Assembly (NCBI GenBank): GCA_004193205.1 | Contig: RZUM01000004.1 | Span: 186,001-250,000, forward strand | Length of the DNA stretch: 64,000 bases | Direction of reading: 5' to 3' | DNA from: Gordonia sediminis | Lineage (GTDB): Bacteria; Actinomycetota; Actinomycetes; Mycobacteriales; Mycobacteriaceae | Shown: positions 49,561-59,515 of the stretch, in pieces | Layout: every line of letters begins with the position of its first letter | Position numbering within the stretch: position 1 is the first letter of the stretch | The notes under the pieces: generated by a model | The model's input: only the letters and a program-made list of their open reading frames with translations | Told to the model about the DNA's origin: nothing | The model's database searches: none | Made by a program: the position numbers and the translations under genes

Positions 49561-50748
49561 CTACCCATCGCGTTCGGCGAGTAACCGCCCGACGATCCGC
49601 ACGGGGTCCACGACCGCCGACGACGAGGCCGCCGCCCGCCTCGCGGCATCACCGAAACCCGGATCGCTCAGCACCGTCGCGACCGCCGAGGCCAGGGCTC
49701 CGGCCTCCACGGGGCGCACCAGCAACCCGCTGCCCTGCCGCCGCACACGATTGGCCAGTTCCCACTGATCGCCGCCACCGGGGACGGTGACCACCGGCAC
49801 CCCGGCCGCCAACGCCTTGGCGAGCATCCCGTGGCCGGCACCGCACACCACGAGGTCGACGTCGGCGAGAATCTCGTCCTGCCGCCCGGACCCGATCACC
49901 ACGCCCTCGGCGTCGGTGACCCCGTCGGGGCGTTCGAGTGCCGAGACCACCACGCGCACAGCCATTCCGAGCGCAGCCTCGGACAATGCGGCCAGCGTCA
50001 CCGAGGCCATGTCCGGGGCCCCCGTGCTCGCCGTCGACGGTGCGACCAGCACCAGGGGGCCCGGGCCGGTGGGCCGCTCGAACACGTCGTCGGTGGGTTC
50101 CCACAGCAGTGGCCCGACAAGATGGGTGTCGGCCGGCCAGTCCGGTCGCCGGACCTCGAGGGCGGGCAGCGTGGCGACGAAACGTGCGACGGGGCGCCCG
50201 CATCGCCCGCGCAGCCCGATCGAGCTGCGGGCCTGTTCCCGTTGCCTCTCCCCCTGACGCAACGACCGGCGGGTCGCGGTGCGCAGCATCGCATCACGCA
50301 GGCGGCCGGCCGGCCCGGTCCCGGGTTCGAGCCCGGCACCGATCGGCGGCAGCCCCTTGGACGGCAGGTACAGCGGGTGCGGCGACAGTTCGATCCACGC
50401 GATGCCGGCGAGTTCGGCCGCCCACGCGCCGCCGACGGTGATCACGTCGGAGACGACCAGGTCGATCCGTCGCTCGACGAGTGTCGGAGCCAGCGCGGTG
50501 GCGATCCGCGCGGCGCGGCGACTCAGCTTCGCCCCGGCATCGGTGTCGTCGTCGTCAGCCTGTGCGGCCAGTCCGGGCAACTCCTCGACGACGATGCCGC
50601 GCGCACCGGCCAGCGCACGCCATCGCAGACCGGTGAACACCACCGTGGCAATACCGTGCCGGGTCAGTCGCTCGGCGAGTGCGAACGCCGGAAAAGCGTG
50701 TCCCGCATCGGGTCCCGCGACGATTGCGACGCGGGCCGGATCGTTCAG
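49561..50748 (-). CDS. UGT-like glycosyltransferase with apparent CTG start
   Basis: A GT-B-fold glycosyltransferase of the UGT/MGT type, like Rv2739c. The C-terminal nucleotide-sugar site is recognisable ([34 protein letters not shown]). Starting at the first conventional codon (GTG 50643) would remove the first strand and Gly-rich loop, which read [20 protein letters not shown] in the same frame. No ATG, GTG or TTG precedes them; a CTG at 50748 does, and it overlaps the pspA stop as CTGA, parallel to the common ATGA coupling. From CTG the protein is 395 residues. The substrate is unknown. Confidence 0.78.
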   Translation of the reverse strand: MNDPARVAIVAGPDAGHAFPAFALAERLTRHGIATVVFTGLRWRALAGARGIVVEELPGLAAQADDDDTDAGAKLSRRAARIATALAPTLVERRIDLVVSDVITVGGAWAAELAGIAWIELSPHPLYLPSKGLPPIGAGLEPGTGPAGRLRDAMLRTATRRSLRQGERQREQARSSIGLRGRCGRPVARFVATLPALEVRRPDWPADTHLVGPLLWEPTDDVFERPTGPGPLVLVAPSTASTGAPDMASVTLAALSEAALGMAVRVVVSALERPDGVTDAEGVVIGSGRQDEILADVDLVVCGAGHGMLAKALAAGVPVVTVPGGGDQWELANRVRRQGSGLLVRPVEAGALASAVATVLSDPGFGDAARRAAASSSAVVDPVRIVGRLLAERDG

Positions 50749-51554
50749 TTCCCCGTCTGCGGCGGCTGCTCGACCGCCGGCTGGGCGGGCTGAGCGGCCG
50801 GTGCGGCAGCGCCCGTGCCGCTCGACGGCAGCGCGCCACCCATACTCGCCCGGATCTGTTCGAGGCGCGCGTGCCCGGCCATCTGGATGCCGGCCTGCTG
50901 GACCTCCTGCATCCGGCCCTGCACCGTGTTCTGCGCGAGTTCGGCCTGGCCGAGCGCGTTGGCGTAGCGGCGTTCGATCTTGTCGCGGACCTGATCGAGG
51001 TTCGGGGTGTTGCCCGGCACGGCGAGTTCGCTCATCTGGTTGAGCGATGCGCTCACCTGCTCCTGCATCTTGGCCTGCTCGAGCTGGCTGAGCAGCTTGG
51101 AACGTTCCGCCAGCTTCTGCTGGAGCATCATCGCGTTGCGTTCGACCGCCTGCTTGGCCTGTTCGGCGGCCTGCAGCGACTGGTCGTGCAGCGCCTTGAG
51201 ATCCTCGACGCTCTGCTCGGCGGTCACGAGCTGGGCGGCGAACGCCTCGGCGGCGTTGGTGTACTCACCCGCCTTGCCGGCATCACCGGCAGCGGCGGCC
51301 TGATCGGCGAGGGTGAGGGCTTGGCGCGTGTTGGCCTGCAGCTTCTCGACCTCTTCGAGCTGGCGGTTGAGCTTCATCTCCAGCTGGCGCTGGTTGCCGA
51401 TGACCGACGCGGCCTGTTGCGACAGGGCCTGGTGCTGGCGCTGTGCCTCCTCGATCGCCTGCTGGATCTGGATCTTCGGATCCGCGTTCTCGTCGATCTT
51501 CGCGTTGCCGAGTGCCATCAGATAGCGCCACAACTTCACGAACGGATTCGCCAT
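50745..51554 (-). CDS. pspA: PspA/IM30 membrane-stress protein (35 kDa antigen type)
   Basis: A 269-residue peripheral membrane protein of the PspA/Vipp1 family, homologous to M. tuberculosis Rv2744c. Almost all of it is coiled coil, starting [26 protein letters not shown], with a Pro/Ala/Gln-rich tail. It stabilises the inner membrane under envelope stress. It lies downstream of clgR, which activates pspA in mycobacteria, and is coupled to the glycosyltransferase. Confidence 0.95.
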   Translation of the reverse strand: MANPFVKLWRYLMALGNAKIDENADPKIQIQQAIEEAQRQHQALSQQAASVIGNQRQLEMKLNRQLEEVEKLQANTRQALTLADQAAAAGDAGKAGEYTNAAEAFAAQLVTAEQSVEDLKALHDQSLQAAEQAKQAVERNAMMLQQKLAERSKLLSQLEQAKMQEQVSASLNQMSELAVPGNTPNLDQVRDKIERRYANALGQAELAQNTVQGRMQEVQQAGIQMAGHARLEQIRASMGGALPSSGTGAAAPAAQPAQPAVEQPPQTGN

Positions 51555-51692
51555 GCCTCCGTCAACTCCATTCCCGGTGGTTCGGTGCGGTGTGTAACCA
51601 ATCTAGCCGTTGTTGCGGTGACGGGGTGACGCACCCGTGGGCGCGACCGGTGCCGCGCGGCGCTGAACCGCGCGCGGTGGTCCGTCCGGGAC

Positions 51693-52058
51693 TCAGGCAG
51701 CGGCCAGCGCGGTGGCCTCGCTGCGGCCCGACGGCGCGGCGAGAACGACCTTCGCGTCGAGGACGGCCATCTCCGCGTCGGTGACCAAACCGGACTCCGG
51801 GCTGGTCACCAGGTCGTCGCGGTCGGCCGGGCGCATCGCATGACCGATGTCGAGCAGGAGATCGGCGATCTCCACGTCGAGGGCATCGCAGATCGCGGCC
51901 AGCAACTCGCTGGACGCCTCCTTCTGGCCACGCTCCACCTCGGACAGGTAGCCGAGGCTCACGCGGGCATCGGTGGACACCTCGCGCAGGGTCCGACCCT
52001 GCGCCGTGCGTGCCCGGCGAAGGCTGTCGCCCAGCGCCTCTCGCAGTAGCACTGCCAT
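51693..52058 (-). CDS. clgR: Transcriptional activator ClgR
   Basis: A 121-residue XRE-type regulator of clp protease and psp genes. The helix-turn-helix is at about 20-65 ([34 protein letters not shown]), the ClgR signature, with an Ala-rich C-terminus resembling a ClpP-recognised tail (ALAAA). GAGGAGGA precedes the ATG. A sigE-type promoter stands 50 bp upstream, linking it to envelope stress. Confidence 0.94.
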   Translation of the reverse strand: MAVLLREALGDSLRRARTAQGRTLREVSTDARVSLGYLSEVERGQKEASSELLAAICDALDVEIADLLLDIGHAMRPADRDDLVTSPESGLVTDAEMAVLDAKVVLAAPSGRSEATALAAA

Positions 52059-52106
52059 CGAGCGTCCTCCTCACTGCTGACGATCCGTCACGACAACATC
52101 GTCACC

Positions 52107-52134
52107 ACAACGACGGGGCACCGCTTCTGGTTCC
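52107..52134 (-). promoter_or_regulatory. SigE-type promoter of clgR
   Basis: On the minus strand GGAACC (52134-52129) is followed after 16 bp by CGTTGT (52112-52107), a full match to the SigE/SigH pattern. clgR is a SigE target in M. tuberculosis. The remainder of the 285 bp clgR-pgsA interval (52059-52343) shows no coding or structured element that I can identify. Confidence 0.7.
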
Positions 52135-52343
52135 CCGTGCCGATCACGCGTTGTCGGTACGCCTCGCCTGTCAACGATCACGACCGCCGGCCGGCCACCT
52201 ATCGGCGCTTCACGCCGGTGGCCCACCCAACGTCCGTGACGACGACAGTAGTCCAATATGCCCACGGGTGCCGCGCAGGACCGGGTGCGTCGGGCCCTGT
52301 TGCGCCGAGGGCGAACACACCGCGTGTCCGCCTGTACGCGGGC

Positions 52344-52997
52344 TCATCGCCGCCCCGCGACGGCGGATCGGCGCCGCAGCGCCACCGCCTGCCAGATGTA
52401 GTCGAATCCGGTGATCACCGTGACCACGACGGCGGCCCCCATGACCACCGCCGCCACCACATGCCATGCGCCGGCCAGCGGCAGCAGGTACAGGCCGATC
52501 GCGACGGACTGCAGCAACGTCTTCAACTTGCCGCCCCGACTCGCCGGGATCACCCCATGACGCAGCACCCAGAAACGCAGCGCGGTCACACCCAGTTCCC
52601 GGACCAGGATCACCACGGTGACCCACCACGCGAGATCGCCGAGGATCGACAGTCCGACAAGCGCGGCCCCGATCAGCGCCTTGTCCGCGATGGGGTCGGC
52701 GAGTTTGCCGAAGTCGGTGATGAGACCACGCTCGCGGGCCAGACGTCCGTCGTAGCGGTCGGTGATGGCGGCCACCACGAACACGATCGCGGCGGCGATC
52801 CGCCAGCCCGTGTCATGTCCACCGCCGACGAACAGGACGACCACGAACACCGGTACGAGCAGGATCCGGAAGACCGTCAACGCGTTCGCGATATTGACCA
52901 CCGGGACCGCGTCGACCGGATCGGTGATGTGATCCGGTCCGCGGTCGGTCGCCGCGAGTCGGTGCTCGCTCGCCGCACGGCGAATCCGGTCGGTCAT
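52344..52997 (-). CDS. pgsA: CDP-diacylglycerol-glycerol-3-phosphate 3-phosphatidyltransferase
   Basis: A 217-residue CDP-alcohol phosphatidyltransferase, the committed step to phosphatidylglycerol and cardiolipin. The catalytic signature is DRYDGRLAR followed by GKLADPIADK (D-x3-D-G-x2-A-R-x8-G-x3-D-x3-D). Several helices flank it (FRILLVPVFVVVLFVGGG, WWVTVVILVREL, IGLYLLPLAGAWHVV). Position matches pgsA3 (Rv2746c). Among CDP-alcohol transferases the phosphatidylglycerophosphate assignment rests on this synteny. Confidence 0.9.
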   Translation of the reverse strand: MTDRIRRAASEHRLAATDRGPDHITDPVDAVPVVNIANALTVFRILLVPVFVVVLFVGGGHDTGWRIAAAIVFVVAAITDRYDGRLARERGLITDFGKLADPIADKALIGAALVGLSILGDLAWWVTVVILVRELGVTALRFWVLRHGVIPASRGGKLKTLLQSVAIGLYLLPLAGAWHVVAAVVMGAAVVVTVITGFDYIWQAVALRRRSAVAGRR

Positions 52998-53166
52998 GTC
53001 GAACCGACCCGTCGTGGCCGGGCCCCCACCCGGCGATGCTGCTCCCGCACGTCCACCAGCCTATCGACAGCGCCGTCGGCGCCGGCCCCTCAGGTCGTCA
53101 TTCCACGCCCGCCACAACGGAAACTTCCGTGCATCGCGCTCCGCGGCGCGACTACTGTGAGATGCC

Positions 53167-53721
53167 ATGCCCCCTGTCGCGCCCGAACCGGTGCCCACGC
53201 CTGCCTCCGGGTCGTCCGACGTGGTCATCCGCCGAGCCCGCACCTCGGATGTGCCGCGCATCAAGGAACTGATCGACCAGTACGCCGGGCGCATCCTCCT
53301 CGAGAAGAATCTCGTCACCCTCTACGAGGCCGTGCAGGAGTTCTGGGTCGCCGACATCGACGGTGTCGTGGTGGGGTGCGGCGCACTGCACGTCCTCTGG
53401 GCCGACCTCGGCGAGGTGCGCACCGTCGCGGTGGACAACACACATGGTGGTCACGGTATCGGCCACCGGCTGGTCGGCCGCCTCATGGACGTGGCCCGTG
53501 AGCTGCAGCTCTCGCGGGTGTTCGTGCTCACCTTCGAGACCTCCTTCTTCGCCCGGCACGGGTTCGCCGAGATCGAGGGGACCCCGGTGACCCGCGAGGT
53601 CTTCGAGGAGATGTGCCGGTCCTACGACACCGGTGTCGCCGAGTTCCTCGACCTCAGCTACGTGAAGCCGAACACCCTGGGCAACACCCGGATGCTCGCC
53701 TCCCTCGATCCATCGACCTGA
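53167..53721 (+). CDS. argA: Amino-acid N-acetyltransferase (short N-acetylglutamate synthase)
   Basis: A 184-residue GNAT enzyme equivalent to Rv2747, the single-domain N-acetylglutamate synthase that starts arginine synthesis in mycobacteria. VVIRRARTSDVPRIKELI begins the fold, VRTVAVDNTHGGHGIGHRLV binds acetyl-CoA, and FETSFFARHGFAEIEGTPV is family-specific. The ATG at 53167 has no clear ribosome-binding site; TACTGT at 53153-53158 could be the -10 of a leaderless message. YciI follows after 13 bp. Confidence 0.9.
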   Translation: MPPVAPEPVPTPASGSSDVVIRRARTSDVPRIKELIDQYAGRILLEKNLVTLYEAVQEFWVADIDGVVVGCGALHVLWADLGEVRTVAVDNTHGGHGIGHRLVGRLMDVARELQLSRVFVLTFETSFFARHGFAEIEGTPVTREVFEEMCRSYDTGVAEFLDLSYVKPNTLGNTRMLASLDPST

Positions 53722-53734
53722 ACAGGAGCCGACG

Positions 53735-54016
53735 ATGTCGATGTTCGCGGTGCACTACACCTACGGCAGCGCCAAGGCGGCGCTGCGCGACGAGTACCGC
53801 CCGCTGCACCGCCAGTGGCTCGGCGAGGAGCACACGGCGGGCAATGTGCTGCTCGTCGGCGCCTACCCAGACGGCTCTGGTGCCCTACTGGTGATCCGCG
53901 CGGAGAGCCTCGAGGCCGCGGAGGCGTTCATCGCCAACGACCCGTTCATCGCCCACGAGGCCGTCGACGCGGTGCGGGTCGTCGAATGGGGACAGCTCTA
54001 CGGTCCGTTCGACTGA
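53735..54016 (+). CDS. YciI-family protein
   Basis: A 93-residue YciI-like protein. MFAVHYTYGSA, the conserved His in REYRPLHRQWL-type context (DEYRPLHRQW), AYPDGSGALLVI and FIANDPFIAHEAVD are standard for the family. AGGAG lies 8 nt upstream. It probably shares a message with the N-acetylglutamate synthase gene. Its 3' end overlaps the convergent terC-family gene by 19 bp. Biochemical role unknown. Confidence 0.9.
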   Translation: MSMFAVHYTYGSAKAALRDEYRPLHRQWLGEEHTAGNVLLVGAYPDGSGALLVIRAESLEAAEAFIANDPFIAHEAVDAVRVVEWGQLYGPFD

Positions 54017-55032
54017 TCGGACCGCCCCGATTCCACCGCCGGCGGGGCGACGGACCCGCCGGCGTCGCCGTTCGACTTGATCAGGCTGGCGACCGTGGTG
54101 ATCACCAGGGTGACGATGATGACGGTCAGCGACGCCACCGTGGAGATCTCCGGCACCGGCACATGTTCGCCGCCGTTGATGAACGGCAGGGTGTTCTCGT
54201 GCAGGGCGTGCAGCACGAGCTTCACGCCGATGAAGGCGAGGATGAACGACAGCCCGTAGGACAGGTACACGAGCCGGTCGAGCAGCCCGCCGAGCAGGAA
54301 GTACAGCTGCCGCAGTCCCATCAGCGCGAACGCGTTGGCGGTGAAGACCAGGTACGGCTCCTGGGTCAGGCCGTAGATGGCGGGGATCGAGTCGAGCGCG
54401 AACAGTACGTCGGTGAAGCCGATGACGATCAACACCATGAGCATCGGGGTCGCCATGCGCTTGCCGTTGGCCCGGGTGAACAGCTTGTCGCCGTTGTATT
54501 CGTCCGAGGTGCGCAGGACGCGCTTCACGAAGCGCTCCAACCGGCTCTCGCGCTCCTCCTCGTGCTCGACCGGGTCGTCGCTCTCGCGCACCAGCTTGAC
54601 CGCGGTGTAGATCAGGAACGCGCCGAAGAGGTAGAAGACCCAGCTGTAGGCGTTGATCGCGGCCGCACCGACCGCGATGAACAGACCGCGCATGACCAGA
54701 GCCATCACGATGCCGAGCAGCAGCACCTTCTGCTGGTATTCACGCGGTACGGCGAATCTCGACATGATGATGACGAAGACGAACAGGTTGTCGACCGAGA
54801 GCGCCTTCTCGGTGACGTAGCCGGCGAAGTATTCACCGCCGGCGGCATGTCCCCACTTCCACCACACGAAGAGTCCGAACACCACGGCGATCGATATGTA
54901 GACCGCCGACCAGAAGCCGGATTCCTTGATGCTGGGTGCGTGTGGCACCCGGACGTGGGCGAAAAAGTCGAACACGAACAGACCCAGGATCACCACACAG
55001 GTGACGATCCAGGTGGTTGTCGACACATCCAT
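53998..55032 (-). CDS. TerC/Alx-family membrane protein (probable manganese exporter)
   Basis: A 344-residue TerC-family protein with about nine helices. Diagnostic segments are VTEKALSVDNLFVFVIIMSRF and IGFTDVLFALDSIPAIYGLTQEPYLVFTANAFALMGLRQLYF (cited in part), the latter holding the conserved acidic residues of the ion path. A central cytosolic loop is highly charged. ATG 55032 follows GGAGGAG. The upstream leader looks like a yybP-ykoY manganese riboswitch, which argues for Mn2+ export rather than tellurite resistance. Confidence 0.92.
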   Translation of the reverse strand: MDVSTTTWIVTCVVILGLFVFDFFAHVRVPHAPSIKESGFWSAVYISIAVVFGLFVWWKWGHAAGGEYFAGYVTEKALSVDNLFVFVIIMSRFAVPREYQQKVLLLGIVMALVMRGLFIAVGAAAINAYSWVFYLFGAFLIYTAVKLVRESDDPVEHEEERESRLERFVKRVLRTSDEYNGDKLFTRANGKRMATPMLMVLIVIGFTDVLFALDSIPAIYGLTQEPYLVFTANAFALMGLRQLYFLLGGLLDRLVYLSYGLSFILAFIGVKLVLHALHENTLPFINGGEHVPVPEISTVASLTVIIVTLVITTVASLIKSNGDAGGSVAPPAVESGRSDQSNGP

Positions 55033-55074
55033 AGAAACGATCTCCTCCAGCGCGCAGCACAAGCCAGCGATGCC

Positions 55075-55217
55075 AGAGGTCTCTCCCGCCGGGCCCGGAC
55101 GAAGCCGAACACCCGACCGACGAATCCGGGTCCACCGCGGTCACGATGATCGGCACCGTGAACCGGCGGACCGTATTGACGGAGACGCCGCGAGGATGGG
55201 GATACTCCCCTCTTCGA
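55075..55217 (-). ncRNA. yybP-ykoY-type (manganese) riboswitch upstream of terC-family gene
   Basis: Read on the minus strand the leader has AGAGGGGAGTATC, a near match to the conserved GGGGAGUAGC loop, then CCGTCAATACGG (compare GUCGUCAAU), and ends GGGAGAGACCTCT, matching the second conserved loop and closing the basal stem AGAGG/CCTCT. TerC-family genes are classic targets. A -10 (TACTAT, 55234-55229) fits a start just before the aptamer. The expression platform, including how it reaches the start codon, is not resolved by eye. Confidence 0.75.
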
Positions 55218-55254
55218 TCTCGACCAGGATAGTACGTCTGCGTACGGTTGGCAC

Positions 55255-55677
55255 ATGGCGGCTGCGCAACGTCCGGCGACGGTCACCGACATCCACGACG
55301 TGGCGAGCGGAATGCCGCACGTGACAGACGCCGGCAGTCATCCCGATCGGCCCGTCTACCAGGTCGGCGGGAAGTCGTTCGTGTTCTTCCGCACACCCCG
55401 CCCCGACGCGGTCGACCCGGACACCGGCGAACGCTACGACGACGTCGTCGTCTTCTGGGTGCCATCCGACGACGACAAGCTCGCCCTCGTTCAGGACCCC
55501 GACTCGCCGTTCTTCACCACACCGCATTTCAACGGTCACCTGTCGGTGCTGCTGCGCACCTCGCGGATCTCGGAGCTGACCTACGACGAGCTCGCCGAGG
55601 TGATCCAGGACGCCTGGCTGAGTCGGGCCTCGGCACGCCGTGCCCGGACCTGGCTCGACGAGCACGGCCTGGCGTGA
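55255..55677 (+). CDS. MmcQ/YjbR-family protein
   Basis: A 140-residue protein of the MmcQ/YjbR fold (CyaY-like, double-wing). DIHDVASGMPHVTD, PVYQVGGKSFVFFRTPR, VVFWVPSDDDKLALV and LSVLLRTSRISELTYDELAEVIQDAW are typical. TACGGT at 55243-55248 lies 6 bp before the ATG and no ribosome-binding site is seen, so the message may be leaderless. It is divergent from the TerC gene and converges on ftsK. Function unknown. Confidence 0.87.
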   Translation: MAAAQRPATVTDIHDVASGMPHVTDAGSHPDRPVYQVGGKSFVFFRTPRPDAVDPDTGERYDDVVVFWVPSDDDKLALVQDPDSPFFTTPHFNGHLSVLLRTSRISELTYDELAEVIQDAWLSRASARRARTWLDEHGLA

Positions 55678-55686
55678 GCGTCGCGT

Positions 55687-58600
55687 CTACTCCGGCGCCT
55701 CGTCCCCGCCACCGGTGATCGAGGCGATGACACCGGCCAGGTCCTCGGGCTTGACCAGCACCTCGCGGGCCTTGGATCCCTCGGAGGGTCCGACGACGCC
55801 CCGGGTCTCCATCAGGTCCATCAGACGGCCCGCCTTGGCGAAACCGACACGGAGTTTGCGCTGCAGCATCGACGTCGAGCCGAACTGACTGGACACCACG
55901 AGTTCGACCGCGGCCAGCAGATCGTCGAGATCGTTGCCGATGTCGCCGTCGATCTCCTTCTTGTCGCCGGCCTTGGCGGTCGTCACGCCCTCGGTGTACT
56001 CAGGTTCGCCCTGGTCGCGGGTGAACTCGACGACCGCCGCGATCTCCTCGTCGGTGATGTACGCACCCTGCATGCGGATCGGCTTGTTCGCCCCCATCGG
56101 CAGGAACAGACCGTCACCCATGCCGATGAGCTTCTCCGCGCCCGGCTGATCCAGAATGACCCGCGAGTCGGTCAACGACGACGTGGCAAACGCCAGACGA
56201 GAGGGCACGTTCGTCTTGATCAGACCCGTCACCACGTCGACCGACGGACGCTGTGTGGCCAGCACCAGGTGGATACCCGCCGCGCGCGCCTTCTGGGTGA
56301 TCCGCACGATCGCGTCCTCGACGTCGCGAGGGGCGGTCATCATCAGGTCGGCGAGCTCGTCGACGATGGCCAGGATGTAGGGGTACGGCGTGTACACGCG
56401 CTCGCTGCCCAGCGGCGTGGTGATCTCCCCGGATGCCACCTTGGCGTTGAAGTCGTCGATGTGGCGCACCCGCGACGCCTTCATGTCCTGATAGCGCTGC
56501 TCCATCTCCTCGACCAGCCACGCGAGCGCCGCGGCCGCCTTCTTGGGCTGGGTGATGATCGGCGTGATCAGGTGCGGAATCCCCTCGTACGGGGTCAGTT
56601 CCACCATCTTCGGGTCGATGAGGATCATCCGCACGTCGTCGGGGGTCGCGCGGGTCAGCAACGAGACCAGCATCGAGTTGACGAAGCTGGACTTACCCGA
56701 ACCGGTCGAACCCGCGACCAACAGGTGCGGCATCTTGGCGAGGTTCGCGCTGACGAACTCGCCCTCGATGTCCTTGCCGAGGCCGATGATCAACGGATGG
56801 TTGTCCTTGCGGGTCTTGGGTGCCTTGAGGACGTCGGCCAGCCGCACCATCTCCCGGTCGCTGTTGGGCACCTCGATGCCCACCGCGGATTTGCCGGGGA
56901 TCGGGGCGAGCAGCCGGACGTTGTCGGTCGCGACCGCGTAGGCGATGTTGCGTTGCAGCGCGGTGATCTTCTCGACCTTCACACCCGGCCCGAGTTCGAC
57001 CTCGTAGCGGGTCACCGTGGGCCCGCGGGTGTAGCCGGTGACGGCCGCGTCGATCTTGAACTGTTCGAGCACCCCGGTGATGCGATCGATCATCTCGTCG
57101 TTGGACCGGCCACCCTGCTTGGGCGGATCCCCGTCGACCAGCAAGGTCGCCGGCGGCAGCCGGTACTCCCCCTCGACGGCGCGGTCGATGAGATCCCCCG
57201 CGAAGTCCGCATCGTCGGCATCCCCCGGCTCCGACGATGCGGTCCCCGACGTCGCAACCGCACCCGAGGATGTGGCCCCCGAGGATGTCACCCCCGACGA
57301 TGTCACCGACGTGCGACCGCGCGCGGTCTTGGTCCCCGACGACGACCGACGTGAGGGTGCCGGGTCGTCGTCGGCGTCGTCGGCGGTGGGCCGGCCGATC
57401 TGCTCGGTGATCTCGTCGTCGAACGGGACCGTGTCGGCCGCGGCGAAGTCCGCGGCGTCGACGTCGGGGTCCACCGGACGCCGGGTCCGCCGACGGCGCA
57501 CCGGTTCGGGGTCGGGCGGGTAGTTCTCGTACGGGTCGTCGGAGTAGCCGGATCGCCGGGAAATGGTCTCGGTGACCTGGTCGTCGGCACCGCGACGTCT
57601 CGATCGGTCGCGCGCCCCCTTGTCGAGACCGTCGGAATCGCCGTCATCGTCGAGGTCGTCGGGGTCGAGGTCGTCGGGGTCGAGGTCGTCCCAGGGTGCG
57701 ACGTCGTCGTCGGGGTGCCCGAGCCCGAGCCCGAGATACCGCGAGGTGGCGTCGACGACCTCACGGATCGTCTTGCCGGACAAGATGAGGGCACCGAAGG
57801 CGAGACACAGCACCAGGATGGGTACCGAGATCCACGCGGTGACGCCGTTGGTCAGCGGAGTGCCGACCGCGAACCCGAGGAAACCGCCGGCCGCCGAGCG
57901 TTCCGGCAGTTCCACCGGGGCACCGGCGGTGAGATGGATCAGGCCGAGCATCGGCAGGACCAGCAGCAGTCCCGCACCCAGGTAGCGGGCCCGGCGCTCC
58001 GGGTTCGGTGGGCGGCGCATCAAGACGATCGCCAGCACCGCCAGCGCCGGCGGCACGACGACGGCGGCCACGCCGACGATCGCCCGGGTCAGCGCATCGA
58101 TGAAGGCGCCGACCGGTCCGGCGGCCCCGAACCACACACTGGCCCCGACCAGCAGCGACAGCGCGAGGATCGCCAGCGCGACTCCGTCGCGGTGATGGGA
58201 ATGCCCGGACAGGTCGCGGCGCTGCGCAGGGGCCGGGCGGCGACGCGCACCCGGGCGCGGCTCGTCGTCGAGAAGCGGACCGTCGAGATCGAACCCGTCG
58301 TCGGGCGCGTCGTCGAGATTCTCGTCGTCACGTACATCGTCGTCGACGAAACCACGCCTGCCGTCGGGATTGTCGGGACCGCCGCCGACGCGGGCCAGGC
58401 TGCCGACGCCGCGCGCCATCAGTGACCAGCCCGCGCCCAGTCCCCGACCGACCGCGGACGCGCCGGTCGCGGCGACGGATCGACGGTGGATGTCGGCCGA
58501 CGCGTCGGCCCGCCGAGACGCCCCGGTGGTGCGCGTCGTCGAGCCCTTTGTGTCCGAACCCCGCGACGACGACCCGCCGCGGGCACCGGATGAAGAGCGC

Positions 58601-58728
58601 GCTCCCGATTTCGGTGTGTTCGAGTTGCGCGTCCCCCGGGTACCCGACTTCGTGGTGCCGGCGGTCGCGCGTGCCGGTGCTTTGCGGGCACCGCTATTCC
58701 GCGCACCCGTGGTTGCTTTCGAAGCCAT
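55687..58728 (-). CDS. ftsK: DNA translocase FtsK
   Basis: A 1,013-residue septal DNA pump. A basic Ser/Thr/Arg-rich N-terminal tail (about 1-100) precedes four to five membrane helices (about 180-320), an acidic low-complexity linker (about 330-490) containing DPDDLDPDD and repeated [10 protein letters not shown] units, then the motor: [21 protein letters not shown], Walker [24 protein letters not shown] (Walker B) and a C-terminal gamma winged helix (about 930-1000) that reads KOPS-type sites. It is the M. tuberculosis Rv2748c counterpart. Confidence 0.96.
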   Translation of the reverse strand: MASKATTGARNSGARKAPARATAGTTKSGTRGTRNSNTPKSGARSSSGARGGSSSRGSDTKGSTTRTTGASRRADASADIHRRSVAATGASAVGRGLGAGWSLMARGVGSLARVGGGPDNPDGRRGFVDDDVRDDENLDDAPDDGFDLDGPLLDDEPRPGARRRPAPAQRRDLSGHSHHRDGVALAILALSLLVGASVWFGAAGPVGAFIDALTRAIVGVAAVVVPPALAVLAIVLMRRPPNPERRARYLGAGLLLVLPMLGLIHLTAGAPVELPERSAAGGFLGFAVGTPLTNGVTAWISVPILVLCLAFGALILSGKTIREVVDATSRYLGLGLGHPDDDVAPWDDLDPDDLDPDDLDDDGDSDGLDKGARDRSRRRGADDQVTETISRRSGYSDDPYENYPPDPEPVRRRRTRRPVDPDVDAADFAAADTVPFDDEITEQIGRPTADDADDDPAPSRRSSSGTKTARGRTSVTSSGVTSSGATSSGAVATSGTASSEPGDADDADFAGDLIDRAVEGEYRLPPATLLVDGDPPKQGGRSNDEMIDRITGVLEQFKIDAAVTGYTRGPTVTRYEVELGPGVKVEKITALQRNIAYAVATDNVRLLAPIPGKSAVGIEVPNSDREMVRLADVLKAPKTRKDNHPLIIGLGKDIEGEFVSANLAKMPHLLVAGSTGSGKSSFVNSMLVSLLTRATPDDVRMILIDPKMVELTPYEGIPHLITPIITQPKKAAAALAWLVEEMEQRYQDMKASRVRHIDDFNAKVASGEITTPLGSERVYTPYPYILAIVDELADLMMTAPRDVEDAIVRITQKARAAGIHLVLATQRPSVDVVTGLIKTNVPSRLAFATSSLTDSRVILDQPGAEKLIGMGDGLFLPMGANKPIRMQGAYITDEEIAAVVEFTRDQGEPEYTEGVTTAKAGDKKEIDGDIGNDLDDLLAAVELVVSSQFGSTSMLQRKLRVGFAKAGRLMDLMETRGVVGPSEGSKAREVLVKPEDLAGVIASITGGGDEAPE

Positions 58729-58839
58729 GCCGACAGACTAGTCGGCATCCGTCACCTCAGTCACATGGGCAACACTGGCAACTCGGTTGCGTGTCGAATT
58801 CGTAACCGGACACCGTCGTGGCGGGTGCGTGCCGTCGAA

Positions 58840-59472
58840 TCAGATGCCGCGCTCAGAGTCTTTCACCGCCGAGACCAGCGCCTCGTCGCCGTCGAATTCC
58901 AGCGCTACCGGCGCACGTCCGTACGCGAACAGCACCAGCTCACCGGGGGTGCCGGTGATGGTCACCGCCCCGCCCTGACCGCCGCTGACCACCTCACGGC
59001 CGTCGGGCGTCCGCAGCGTCGTGCGGGCCGGCGCATTCTTCAGCGACATCCGGCCGACCATCTTCGCCGGGCCCAGCAAGGCGTGCTGCAATTCGTCGGA
59101 CAGCACCCGCGGTGTCCATTCCGAATCACGACCGGCGGCACCGCGCAGGACATCCTCGTGGTGGACGAACATCTCGGCGAGGTTCGCCCACCGGTCGACG
59201 GGACGCATCGGCGACCAGATCGGCGGCCCGGAGGCCACCTTGTCCAACAACGCGTCCCACGGCTCCTGGGCGGCCTTGGCCCGGACACTTTCGGTGTATC
59301 CGGCCAACGGTTTGATCAGGATGCCGAGGCCGCTGTCCGGACGGCGCTCGCGGACGACGATGTGCGCGGCGAGGTCGCGGGTCGTCCACCCTTCGCACAG
59401 GGTGGGGGCGTCGGGTCCGACGGCGCGCATCGACTCGACGAGGGCGGCACGTTCTTCTTGGGCGAGAGTCAC
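58840..59472 (-). CDS. TIGR03085-family (mycothiol-dependent/DinB-like) protein
   Basis: A 210-residue protein of the TIGR03085 branch of the DinB/maleylpyruvate-isomerase-like superfamily. ERAALVESMRAVGPDAPTLCEGWTTRDLAAHIVVRERRPD (cited in part) holds the N-terminal helix and the conserved W-x-x-x-D-L-x-x-H metal-site motif, and MFVHHEDVLRGAAG supplies further His residues. GTG 59472 gives VTLAQEERAAL; GTG 59481 would add three residues, with GGAGG lying between them. No substrate is known. Confidence 0.85.
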   Translation of the reverse strand: MTLAQEERAALVESMRAVGPDAPTLCEGWTTRDLAAHIVVRERRPDSGLGILIKPLAGYTESVRAKAAQEPWDALLDKVASGPPIWSPMRPVDRWANLAEMFVHHEDVLRGAAGRDSEWTPRVLSDELQHALLGPAKMVGRMSLKNAPARTTLRTPDGREVVSGGQGGAVTITGTPGELVLFAYGRAPVALEFDGDEALVSAVKDSERGI

Positions 59473-59515
59473 GTCCTCCACAGTAGGGTGTGCCGCGCGG
59501 GCGTGTGGCCCAGGA

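Noticed and set aside
57640-57690. Short tandem repeat (GGGGTCGAGGTCGTC) as a possible DNA element
   Set aside because: It encodes the acidic DPDDL repeats of the FtsK linker, so coding explains it.
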